This document shows, piece after piece, positions 1-12,900 of a DNA stretch of 64,000 nucleotides (its first letter is position 1; each line of letters opens with the position of its first letter). This DNA is from an uncultured Bacteroidota bacterium. GTDB lineage: Bacteria; Bacteroidota; Bacteroidia; Chitinophagales; Chitinophagaceae. The stretch is from assembly GCA_903882965.1 (NCBI GenBank), contig CAIRZD010000130.1, positions 1 to 64,000 on the forward strand, read 5' to 3'. Both the position numbers and the translations under genes were made by a program. The notes under the pieces are model-generated. The model was given only the letters and a program-made list of their open reading frames with translations, ran no database searches and was not told where the DNA came from.

Positions 1-990
1 GCAGCGCAGAGCCCTGTAATGACGCCAACGGCAACAACAACATATTCACTCACACTGAGCGCGAGTGGTAGCGGCTGTAGCCCATCAACAGTATACACAA
101 CCACGGTAACAGTAAATACAGCCCCTACCTCAACCGGCGCCACCAACAGTGGCCCTATATGTAATGGTGGAACTGTAACGTTAAATGATAACTCCGGCAA
201 TGCAACAGCGTGGTCATGGACCGGTTCCGACGGATCAACCTCAGCCGCGCAGAGCCCAGTAATGACGCCAACGGCAACCACTACTTACTCATTAACATTG
301 AGTGCAAGTGGTAGCGGCTGTAGCCCGTCAACAGTATACACAACCACGGTAACAGTAAATACAGCCCCAACGTCAACCGGCGCCACCAACAGCGGCCCGA
401 TATGTAATGGCGGAAGTGTAACCCTAAATGATAACTCCAGCAATGCAACAGCGTGGTCATGGACCGGCTCCGACGGATCAACCTCAGCCGCGCAGAGCCC
501 TGTAATGACACCGACAGCAACAACCACCTACTCACTCACACTGAGCGCGAGTGGTAGCGGCTGTAGCCCATCAACAATATATACCACAACTGTAACAGTA
601 AACACAGCACCAACTTCAACCGGCGCCACCAACAGCGGCCCGATATGTAATGGCGGAAGTGTAACATTAAATGATAACTCGAGCAATGCAACAGCATGGT
701 CATGGACCGGTTCAGACGGATCAACGTCGGCAGCACAGAGCCCTGTGATGACGCCAACGGCAACCACCACTTACTCACTTACACTGGGCGCAAGTGGCAG
801 CGGCTGTAACCCATCAACAGTTTACACCACCACGGTAACAGTAAATACAGCCCCTACCTCAACCGGTGCAACCAACAGCGGGCCGATATGCAATGGCAGC
901 ACGGTAACATTATATGATAACTCCAGCAATGCAAATGTCTGGTCATGGACCGGTTCTGATGGATTTACTTCAACTCTCCAGAGTCCATCT
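1..990 (+). repeat. Tandem 243-bp coding repeats (81 aa), about four copies
   Basis: Copies begin at 19, 262, 505 and 748, exactly 243 bp apart; base 1-18 is the tail of a further copy. Each encodes MTPTATTTYSLTLSASG... through GSDGSTSAAQSPV. They are nearly identical at DNA level, with mostly synonymous differences, and the last copy decays after about 950. The array continues to the left of the window, so total copy number is unknown. Confidence 0.95.
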
Positions 991-3900
991 CCATCACCAA
1001 CGGTTACTACGACATATTCATTGACCGTTGGGAATACGGGCAGTGGGTGTATTCAACCCGCAGTATATGTTACTGTTGTTACTGTTAACCCAGCTCCAGC
1101 AACGGTAGTCGCAAGCGGTACTGGTACTTATTGTGGTAGTACAACGATAACAGGATCTAATGGCGGTGACGGTACTATTTACTTCCAGGGTACCACATCT
1201 GGTGGCACCTCTACTGCAACTGCTGCAACAGCTCAGGTTGTAAGTTCATCAGGAACCTATTATTTTAGGGCTCTTTCAACAAGCGGTTGCTGGGGGCCAC
1301 AAGGTAGTGTGGCGGTAACGATCAACCCATTACCTGCACCTATAGCAGGAACAACCAATGTGTGTGTAAATGCCACAACCAGCTTAACTGACGCTACATC
1401 CGGTGGTGTATGGGCTATCAGTAACCCACTTATTGCTACAGTTGGTTCAGGATCCGGTACTGTAACCGGTGTTTCAGCCGGAATTGCGACAGTCACTTAT
1501 ACACTTATTAGTACAGGCTGTAATGCTACTGCCACAATCCTTAGCAGCCCGATAGCAGCGCCTATCAGCGGTACAACTATTGTATGTACAGGTAGTACAA
1601 CTGCTTTAACCGACAATACAAGTGGTGGTAACTGGACCAGCAGTGATGCAACAATTGCCAGTGTAAGTTTATACACAGGTATTGTTACAGGTGTCGCATC
1701 CGGTACTGTAACCATTACCTATGGGCTTGCTTCAGGTTGTTTACAAACAACTGCTGTCACTGTTAATGCAACATCGGCAGCTATAACGGGCGTTTCAAGT
1801 GTTTGTAACGGATCTACAACCACATTAACGGATGCTTCCGGAACAGGTATCTGGACTTCCGGTAACTTAGCCGTGGCAACCATCGGCTCTTCGTCGGGCA
1901 TTGTTACAGCGATTGCTCCGGGTTCTGCAACTATTTCTTATGCAATAGCTTCAGGCTGTATATTGACCCGTACGGTAAGTGTTAATGCTTTACCTGCTGC
2001 TGTTACGGTAAGTGGTAGTGGAACCTACTGTGCCACTACTACTATAACCGCTGCAAATGGCGGAGATGGTACTATTTATTATCAGGGCACTACTTCCGGG
2101 GGTACATCTACGGCTACGCCATCAACAGCTCAGGTAATAACTTCATCCGGAACTTATTATTTCAGGGCGTTATCCGCATCAGGGTGCTGGGGCGCAGAAG
2201 GCAGCACAACAGTAACGATCAACCCATTACCGGGAGCTATTAGCGGAACTGGGACTGTTTGCGCAGGCTCATCAACAAGCCTCAGCGATATTACGGCCGG
2301 AGGCACATGGAGCAGCAGCAATGCAAATGCAACAGTAGACGGATCTGGTAATGTTACCGGCGTGTACGCTGGTACTGCAGCGATTACTTATACAATACCT
2401 ACCGGCTGTATCTCTGCAACCATTGTTACGGTTAATGCGATATCAAATATTTCAGGCGCAACTGCTGTTTGTGCCGGAGCTGCTACTAATCTAAGTGACC
2501 TGGTTACAGGTGGCACATGGACCAGCAGTAATTCCACTGTTGCTGGCATCGGTTCGGCTTCAGGGTCGGTTTCCGGTTTAACACAGGGCACATCAATCAT
2601 TACCTATACAGCTCCTACTGGCTGTACTACTACTACTACAATAACAGTAAATCCATTACCACTGGCAATTACCGGCACCGGTTATGTTTGTCTCGGATCT
2701 GCAACATCATTAACTGATGCAACAGCAAGCGGGATATGGAGTAGCAGCAATGGAGCTATTGCCACCATAGGTTCTTCCTCTGGTATTGTTACAGCTGCCG
2801 GTTCGGGAACTGCTACAATTACATATTTACTGCCAACAGGTTGTAAAATAACATCTGTTGTAACGGTTAACCCATTACCCGGTGCTATCGCAGGTACAGC
2901 TAATGTATGTGTCGGTTTAACAACATCATTAAGTGACGCATCTGGCGGCGGTACCTGGAGCTCCAGTGATGGCACACTTGCCACCATAGGATCTACCGGT
3001 ATTGTAACCGGTATTGCGGCTGGTACACCCGTAATTACTTATACACTTGCCACAGGGTGCATCACAACTACAATAATTACTGTTAATCCATTAACGGGTA
3101 TAACAGGCTCAAGCCCTGTATGTGTTGGGTCAACACTGAATTTAAACGAGACCACTGCAGGTGGTGCATGGAGCAGCAGTAGCGGCGCTATAGCAACCGT
3201 CGGTTCATCTACAGGTATCGTTACAGGTGTTGCTTCTGGAACAGCTACAATCACTTATTTACTGCCTACAGGTTGTAAATCCACATCTGTTGTAACGGTC
3301 AATCCTTTACCGGTTGCAATTTCCGGCACAGCTTCAGTATGCGTTGGGTTACCCACATCATTAAGTGATGCTACCGGCAGCGGCACCTGGAGCTCTAGTG
3401 ATGGCACACTTGCCACAATAGGCTCTACAGGCATTGTAACCGGAGTAGCTGCCGGTACACCGGTTATTACATACACACTTGGCACAGGTTGCCTGAGAAC
3501 AGTTACAGTTACCGTCAATCCACTGTCTGCTATTACAGGTGCTGGTCAGGTATGTATCGGTTCAACAGTGACCTTAAATGACGCTACCACAGCGGGTACA
3601 TGGAGCAGCAGCAATGGCACTGTCGCTTCGGTAGGGGCATCTACAGGCATTGTTTCAGGTGTAACCTCCGGCACTACTACGATCACATATCTGTTAGCTA
3701 CAGGTTGTAAGTCTACATCTGTGCTCACCGTCAATCCATTACCCGCAGCTATCACAGGCACCGGGAATGTATGTGTCGGGTCTACATTAACCGTTAGCGA
3801 TGCAACCGCCGGCGGCAGCTGGAGCACAAGCGATGTTACCCTCGCTACGATCGGTTCAAATGGTGTTGTAACTGGTGTTGGTTCAGGTATAGTTACCATA

Positions 3901-6900
3901 ACTTACACACTTGGCACTGGTTGTATCAATACCGCATTCGTAACGGTTAACCCTGTTCCATCTGCGATTACCGGAACAACAACGGTATGTGCAGGTTCTG
4001 TAACAGCTTTAAACAATACCGCCACCGGCGGAACCTGGAGCAGCAGCAGTACTGCAACCGCTACTGTTGATGGGTCAGGAAATGTAACCGGTGTTGCAGG
4101 TGGCACCACAGTTATCAGCTACATAATGGCTGCCGGTTGCTATGCTACTACTACAGTAACAGTAAGTACAATACTTCCAATTACAGGTACATTGAGTGCA
4201 TGCATCGGTTCCACTACATCTTTAAATGATGGCACAGGTGGCGGCACATGGAGCAGCAGCAATCCTTCTGTCGGTTCCATTAGTACTGGTGGGATCGTTA
4301 CCGGCATTATCAACGGGTCAACAACTGTATCTTATACATTATCATCCGGTTGTATCCGCACAGCAGTGATCGCAATTAATTCATCACCGGCAGCTATCTC
4401 AGGCCCATCCCCTGCAGTAGTTTGTGTTGGGGCTACAATAACCCTCAGCGATGCCGTAACGGGAGGCACCTGGCACAGCAGTAATGCATCTGTAGCAACG
4501 ATTGGATCTGTTTCAGGCTTGGTAACCGGCCAGCAGGCGGGTACAATTACAGTTGTCTATACAGCTGGTGCGGGCTGCACAGTTTCTAGTGTGGTGACTG
4601 TCAATGCTAATCCGTTACCAATTCAGGGTGCCACTTCAGAATGCTTAGGTACAACTGTATCATTAAGTGATGGTACCTCCGGAGGTACATGGAGTAGCAG
4701 TAACAGTAATGCTTCTATCGACGGATCTGGAAATATCACAGGCGTAACCGTGGGAACCAGTACAACTAGTTATACACTTACTACAGGGTGCTATATTACA
4801 TACCCAAATACAGTATTAAAGAATCCTTCTGCCATCTTTGGTACAGCTTCAGTATGTGTTGGAGCAACAACACAACTTAGCGACTCCACAGCTGTAGCAG
4901 TAAACTGGACAAGCAGTAACGGCTCAATAGCTACTGTGGTAAATTCAGGTGTCGTAACCGGGGTATCTGCCGGTGTCGCAACAATAACTTATAAAATACA
5001 GGCAGGTAGTTGTATCGCAACACAATCTGTAACTGTTAATGCACTGCCGGCTGCTATTTCGGGTAATACACCTGTTTGTGCTGGGTCAACATTAACTTTA
5101 ACCGACGCCGCAGGTAGTGGTACATGGACCAGCAGTAATACTGCTGTCGCAACCGTTGGATCCGGCAGTGGAACAGTAACTGGTATTGTCGGTGGTACTG
5201 CTGTTATATCTTACACTGCATCCGGTGGATGTAGCATAACTGCAACCGTAACTGTTAATCCTATACTTTCTATTTCAGGCATCGGTTATGTATGCTCCGG
5301 TTCATCAGTAACATTAAGTGATGCTACATCAGGCGGCACATGGAGTAGCAGCAATACGGGTGTAGCAACTGTAGGCACATCCGGTGTTGTAACAGGTGTT
5401 GGTGCAGGAGGTACTGTTACTATTACTTATAAGATCACAAGTACAGGTTGTATTGCTACATCAATAATGACTGTAAATGCCGTATCTGCCGCTATCTCAG
5501 GTACGTCATCTGTCTGCACTAATTATACAACAGCACTTACTGATGCCACACCGGGTGGTACCTGGAGCAGCAGTAACGGATCCGTTGCCACTGTAGGGAC
5601 GTCCGGGATTGTTACCGCAAATACGCTATATGTTGCAGGCACAACTACTATTACCTATGCTATAGGTGGCTGCGTCTCTACAAAGGTTGTAACGGTAAAT
5701 ATTACACCATTGCCGGTTCAGGGAGCAACATCAGAATGTATGGGCGCAACTGTATCGTTAAGCGATGCCAATACCGGTGGCACATGGAGCACAAGTAATT
5801 CGAATGCATCTATAAATGGGTCAGGAAATATTACAGCATTAGCTGTGGGTACAAGTACAGTTACTTATACACTTCCTACAGGCTGCTATATTACATATCC
5901 AAATACGATACATCCAAACCCATCGCCAATATTTGGTACCGCTACAGTATGTGCCGGTTCCTTAACAGAGTTGAGTGATTCAACTGCTACTACGGTAAGC
6001 TGGACAAGCAGTAACACTGCTGTCGCTACTGCTGTCAATTCTGGTTGGATAACCGGTGTCTCTGCAGGAACTGCAACGATCACTTATAAAATACTGATAG
6101 GTAATTGTATCACTACCCAGGTTGTAACGGTTAACCCACAACCGGTTGCCATCGCTGGCAATACACCAATTTGTCAGGGTAATACAATAACCTTGAGTGA
6201 TGCTACATCAAGTGGCACATGGAGCAGCACAAATACATTGGTTGCAACAATTGGCTCCACTGGTATTGTAACGAGCGCTGCCGGCGGTACTTCTCTGATA
6301 TCATATACAATAGGTGACGGCTGTGCAAACACCACTATTGTAACTGTCAATTCGATAGCAGCCATTTCAGGCAACACGCCTATATGTACAGGTCAGTCAA
6401 TTACTTTGAGTGATGCAGCAACAGGCGGGTCCTGGAGTTGCAGCAATCTTGCTGTTGGCACCATTGATCCGGTTGCAGGAGTTGTTACACCGGTAAGCAC
6501 CGGCACTGCAACGATTACTTATTTAATGCCTACAGGTTGTAGTGCCACAACGGTCATCACTGTTAATCCTGTCATCTCAGGTGTTACTATTACAGGTTCG
6601 CCTGTTGTATGCTCGGGTGCAACTACAACACTCACTGATGCCACTGCCGGTGGTTCATGGAGTAGTAGTGATGTTACTATTGGTACAGTTGATCCGGCAT
6701 CGGGCATTGTTACCGGTGTTGCGGCAGGAACAGTAAATATTTCTTATTCCATTGGCGTAGGTTGTGTCGCTGCTAATGTGGTGACCATCATCGCATCCCC
6801 TGCCAGCCTTTCTGGTACTAATCTTATTTGCGCTGGTTTAACAACAAGCCTTAGTGATGTAGTGCCTGATGGCACATGGAGCAGCAGTAACGCAGCTATT

Positions 6901-9900
6901 GCTTATGTAAGTGTCTATACCGGATTGGTAACCGGCATAGCTGGTGGTACGGCCAGCATATCTTATACAACACCGAATGGTTGCTTCAATACAGTTGTAG
7001 TAACAGTTAATCCGTTAGTTTCCACTATATCCGGAACTACAACAATATGTATAGGCGGAAACACAAACTTAACTGATGCGTCTTCCGGTGGTACCTGGAG
7101 CAGCAGTGATAATACAATAGCCACTGTTGGGTCCACTGGTATTGTTACCGGGGTAGCAGGCGGCTACGCATCAATTACATATACATTGAGTACAGGCTGT
7201 TCCAATGCCTTCAATGTAGTTGTCAATCCTTATGCCGGTATTATCACAGGCCCGGTAAGTGTAGATGTTGATTCCGTTATCACGCTTGCTGATGCAATAG
7301 GTGGCGGTATATGGACCAGCAGTAATGCTAATGCATCCGTTGATGGCTCCGGTGATGTATCGGGTATCACAGGTGGCACAGCTACTATTTCTTATTCTGT
7401 TACCAATGTTTGCGGTACAGCAGTTGCAACAACAATTCTCACAATTAATGTCGGGCCTGCACAGGTTATAGTATCCGGTGGCGGCTCATATTGTGGTAGT
7501 ACTACCATAACCGCTTCCAACGGTAGTGATGGTACTATCTATTATCAGGGCACTAACCCCGTTGGCACTTCTACACTCACACCATCTGCCTCGCAGGTAA
7601 TTTCATCCTCCGGAACTTATTATTTCAGGGCACAGTCATCTGCCGGAGCTTGGGGAGTTGCAGGAAGTGCTATAGTAACTATTAATCCGGTACCGGCTGC
7701 TATCACAGGTTCACCTGTTGTATGTATTGGGTTATCTACTGCCTTAACTGATGCAACAGCTGGCGGCACCTGGAGCAGCAGTAATGCTAATGCAACAATT
7801 GATGGCTCAGGCAATGTTACCGGCGCCAGCGCAGGCACAACCAATATTACTTATACCTTACCTGCGGGCTGTACTTCAATAACTACAGCTACAGTTAACC
7901 CATTACCATCAGCTATTACCGGTTCTGCAACTGTCTGCTCTGGCCTTACGGCTGTATTAAGCAGTGCTACAAGTGGTGGTACATGGAGTTCTGTATCAAC
8001 CGGTATCGGCACTATCGATCCGTCTTCAGGTACGTTCACTGCTATAGCATCCGGCACAACAACTGTATCTTATATATTACCTACAGGTTGTTATGCAACA
8101 ACTACCGAAACAGTCAACCCACTACCGGCCAACATCACTGGTACAGCAACAGTGTGTAAAGGGCTCACAACAAGTTTAACTGATGCTACATCAGGTGGTA
8201 CATGGACAAGCAGCGATATAACCACTGCCACCGTCGGTTCTACAGGTGTTGTAACAGGTATTGCCGCAAACACTGCTAATATTACTTACACATTACCAAC
8301 AGGATGTATAGCAACAAATACAGTGACCGTTAATGTATTGCCATCAGCGATCACCGGCACTACCAACGTATGCGCTGGTGCTACAACCGGCTTAAGCAAC
8401 AGTACCAGCGGTGGTACATGGAGTTCCGGTTCAACAGGTGTTGGGACAATTGATCCCTCATCAGGCATTGCTACAGGTATATCAGCAGGTACTACTGCCA
8501 TTACCTATACATTGTCTACCGGTTGTATCGCTACTGCCAATATTACAGTCAATGCTTTACCCACATCAGTTTCGACAGGTGGAAGCGGCACATTCTGTGG
8601 CAGTACTACTATAACCGCTTCTAACGGGGGCTCAGGAACGATCTACTTCCAGGGTACTACATCAGGCGGCACTGCTACCACAACTCCTGCTACCTCACAG
8701 GTTGTAAGTACATCCGGTACTTACTATTTCAGGGCGCTGTCATCATCTGGTTGTTGGGGTGCTCAAGGTAGCGTATCAGTTACCATTAACCCTACGCCTT
8801 CAGCCATCACTGGTGCAGCAACCGTATGTTCCGGCACTACAACTGCTTTAACTGATGCTACATCAGGTGGTACCTGGAGCAGCAGTAACGCTAATGCAAC
8901 AGTAGACGGCTCAGGAAATGTTTCCGGTATTACAGCAGGTACAGCAACAATTACATACACACTACCTACAGGATGTGTGACCACATTCCCAATTACAGTC
9001 TATGGTTCCCCATCAGCTATCAATGGTTCACTTAATGTCTGCCTCGGTTCTACTACCAGCTTAAGCAGCAGCACGGCCGGTGGCACATGGGCTTCCGCTT
9101 CTACCGGCATCGCAACGATCGGTTCTATATCAGGTACGACTACTGCAGTATCAGTTGGGTCTGCAGGTATTACTTACACATTATCTACCGGATGTACCGC
9201 TACCGCTAATATCACAGTCAATGCTTTACCGGCAACTGTTATTGCAAGCGGAGGCGGCTCATTCTGCGGCAGTACAACCGTTACTGCTGCTAATGGCGGA
9301 TCCGGTACCATTTATTTCCAGGGTACAACATCCGGCGGTACTTCTACTGCGATACCATCTGCATCACAATTGATAACCACATCTGGTACCTATTACTTCA
9401 GGGCGCAGTCATCATCCGGTTGCTGGGGCACAGAAGGCAGTGTAATAGTTACGATCAATCCATTGCCGGCTGCGATCAACGGCCCTGCAACTGTATGTCT
9501 GGGTTCATCGATTACATTAACTGATGCCACTGCAAGCGGCACATGGTCAAGTAGTAATGGTTCGGTTGCATCTATAGGATCGGCCAGCGGCATTATCACC
9601 ACTGGTTCTGCAGGTACTACCACTATTGCTTATACACTCGGCACAGGTTGTTCTGCTTCTGCTGTGATCACTGTCAATTCATTGCCTGCCTCTGTCAGTG
9701 GTACAACGGCTATATGCCTCGGCACAACAACTGTGTTGACAGATGCTACCTCGGGTGGCACATGGAGCAGCAGCAATATCTATGTTGCAAGTGTGGGTTC
9801 AGCTGGGTTAGTAACCGGCCTCGTATCAGGAAACGCAAATATTACTTATACCGATGTTAATGGTTGTGGCGCGGTTTCTATTATAACAGTAAATCCATTA

Positions 9901-12900
9901 CCATCTGCGATAACAGGCACAACCGCAATATGTATGGGTGCTGCTAACAGCCTTTCTGATGCCACAACCGGTGGCACCTGGGCAAGCAGCACAACAGGTG
10001 TTGCTACTATAGATGGAAGTGGCAATGTTACCACCGTATCAGCCGGTACTTCCAATATAACATATACGCTGCCTACAGGATGTATTGCAACAACAACTAT
10101 TACTGTTAATCCTATATCTGCAATCCTCAATGCATCTGGGGTATGTCTTGGTAATACCATTACTTTAAGCGACGCTACTTCCGGCGGGTCTTGGAGCAGC
10201 AGTAACACTTCAATTGCTGGTATTGGTACATCAGGCATTCTTACAGGCCTGTCAACAGGAACAACTACGATCACTTATACCATGCCTTCCGGTTGCACAG
10301 CTACAACTACCATAACTGTTAATCCGGCGCCTTCGGCCATTACGGGCAATACAATTGTTTGTGTCGGCTTTACATCTGCATTAACTGATGCCGGTGGCGG
10401 TACCTGGACCTCTTCCAACACTTCAATTGCTACTGTTGGATCTGCTTCAGCAGTTGTTACAGGTGTCGGAGCAGGAACTGCCGGTATCACTTATTCGCTC
10501 GCTACAGGTTGCACCGCAACCGTTATCGTAACGGTTACTTCGGTGCCGGGCTCTATCAACGGTGCTACCTCGGTATGTGCAGGTTCGGCTATAACATTAA
10601 CTGATGCAGTTTCCGGAGGCTCATGGAGCAGCAGTAACACTGCTAATGCTTCTGTAGGTTCACTTACCGGTATCGTAACAGGAGTTGGTGGTGGCGTAGC
10701 TACGATCACTTATACAATGGCAGCTGGTTGTTATGTCACATCAGGAATAACTGTAAACGCCATACAACCTATCTTAGGTACACTTAGTGCATGTATTGGG
10801 TCTACAACCAGGTTATCTGATGGTTCTTCTGGCGGTACATGGAGCAGCAGCAACCCTTCTATTGGATCTGTAGGTTCCTCAACTGGCATTGTCGCCGGCA
10901 TTTCGTCTGGTTCGGTTACCATATCTTACACTATACCATCAGGCTGTGTACGTACCGTTTCAGTACAAATTAATGGGTTGCCATCAGCTATCTCAGGTCC
11001 ATCACCAACCGCTGTTTGTATAGGTGGTACAATAACCCTCAGCGATGCCACAACCGGTGGTACCTGGAACAGTAGTAATACATCCGTAGCAACGATAGGA
11101 TCTTCTTCGGGTGTAGTATCCGGCCTGCAGGCAGGTACTATTACAGTCGTCTATACCGCTGGTGCAGGTTGCACGGTTTCTAATGTGGTCACCGTTAATC
11201 CTAATCCATTACCAATCCAGGGCTCCGCTTCAGAATGCTTAGGTACAACCGTATCATTAAGTGATGCCAACTCCGGTGGTACATGGAGCAGCAGCAACAG
11301 CAATGCTTCGATCGACGGGTCTGGAAATATCACAGGCCTTATCGTGGGAACAAGCACAACCACTTATACACTCCCTACAGGCTGTTATATCACATACCCG
11401 AATACGGTCAACAAAAATCCGTCGGCTATATTTGGTACGTTCTCGGTATGTGTGGGCTCAGCAACTCAGTTGAGCGATTCCACAGCTACTTCTGTCAGCT
11501 GGACGAGCAGCAATACTTTAGTTGCTTCGGTTGTTAACTCAGGTACAGTAACCGGGATCGGTGCAGGTACCGCTATCATTACCTATAAGATACTGACCGG
11601 TAGTTGTATAACCACACAAACGGTTACAGTTAATGCGCTTCCGGCAGCAATTACAGGAAACACGCCTGTATGCGCTGGGTCAACAATAACATTAACAGAT
11701 GTCGCAGGTGCTGGTACTTGGACCAGCAGTAATGCAGCAATCGCATCTGTTGGTACTGGATTAGGTGTTGTAACAGGCGTTGCCGGTGGTACCGCTGTTA
11801 TTAGTTATAAACCAAGCGGCGGCTGTACCGTAAATACTACGGTAACGGTCAACCCGATATTTGCTATCTCCGGTGGTACAAATGCCTGTGTCGGAAGTAC
11901 CACTTCACTGTCAGATGCCACAACAGGTGGAACTTGGGCAAGTTCTAACACAAGTATTGCTACCGTAGCATCCACTGGTATTGTCACAGGTGTAAGCGCA
12001 GGATCGGCTACTATTACTTATACACTTGCCACAGGCTGTACACGAACAACAAGTGTAAATATTGGATCAATAGCTCCGATCACAGGCACACTTTCAGTTT
12101 GTACTAATTACACCACAGCACTGACCGACGTTACTTCAGGCGGCACATGGAGTAGTACTAATGCTTCAATAGCATCAGTAAACGCATCGGGTCTTGTAAC
12201 TGCCAATACGCTTTATAATGCAGGCACCGCTACTATATCATATGCAATAGGTACTTGTGCCGCAACTAAGGTGGTTACAGTAAATAGTACGCCGCAACCT
12301 ATTCATGGCGCTACTTCTGAATGTATGGGTACTACCGTCTCATTAAGCGATGCTATAGCAGGTGGCACATGGAGCAGCAGCAATGCTAATGCCTCGATTG
12401 ATGGTTCCGGAAATATTACTGGTGTTGCCGTTGGAACCAGCACAACAAGCTATACAGTGTCTACTGGTTGTTACATCACTTACCCCAATACAGTTCTTGC
12501 TGATCCTACACCTATCCTCGGTACATTCACTGTATGTACAGGATCATTCACCCTGTTAACGGATGCTACTTCAAACGCAACGTCCTGGACGAGCAGCAAT
12601 ACTTTAGTTGCTACAGCTGCCAATTCAGGCGCCGTAACCGGAGTTGCCGCAGGTACTGCAATAATTACATACACCATACATTCCGGTTGTTCTATCACAC
12701 AAACAGTTACTGTTAATCCTACACCGGGTGCCGGCACAATTTCCGGCACTATGACAGTAGCTGTTGGCGCAAATGTTACCCTTACAGATGCTGTCACAGG
12801 TGGCACATGGACTTCCAGCAATATCCCCGTAGCAGTTATTGGTTCTGCTTCCGGTACAGTAACAGGTAATAACCCGGGCAACGCAACTATCTCTTACCAT

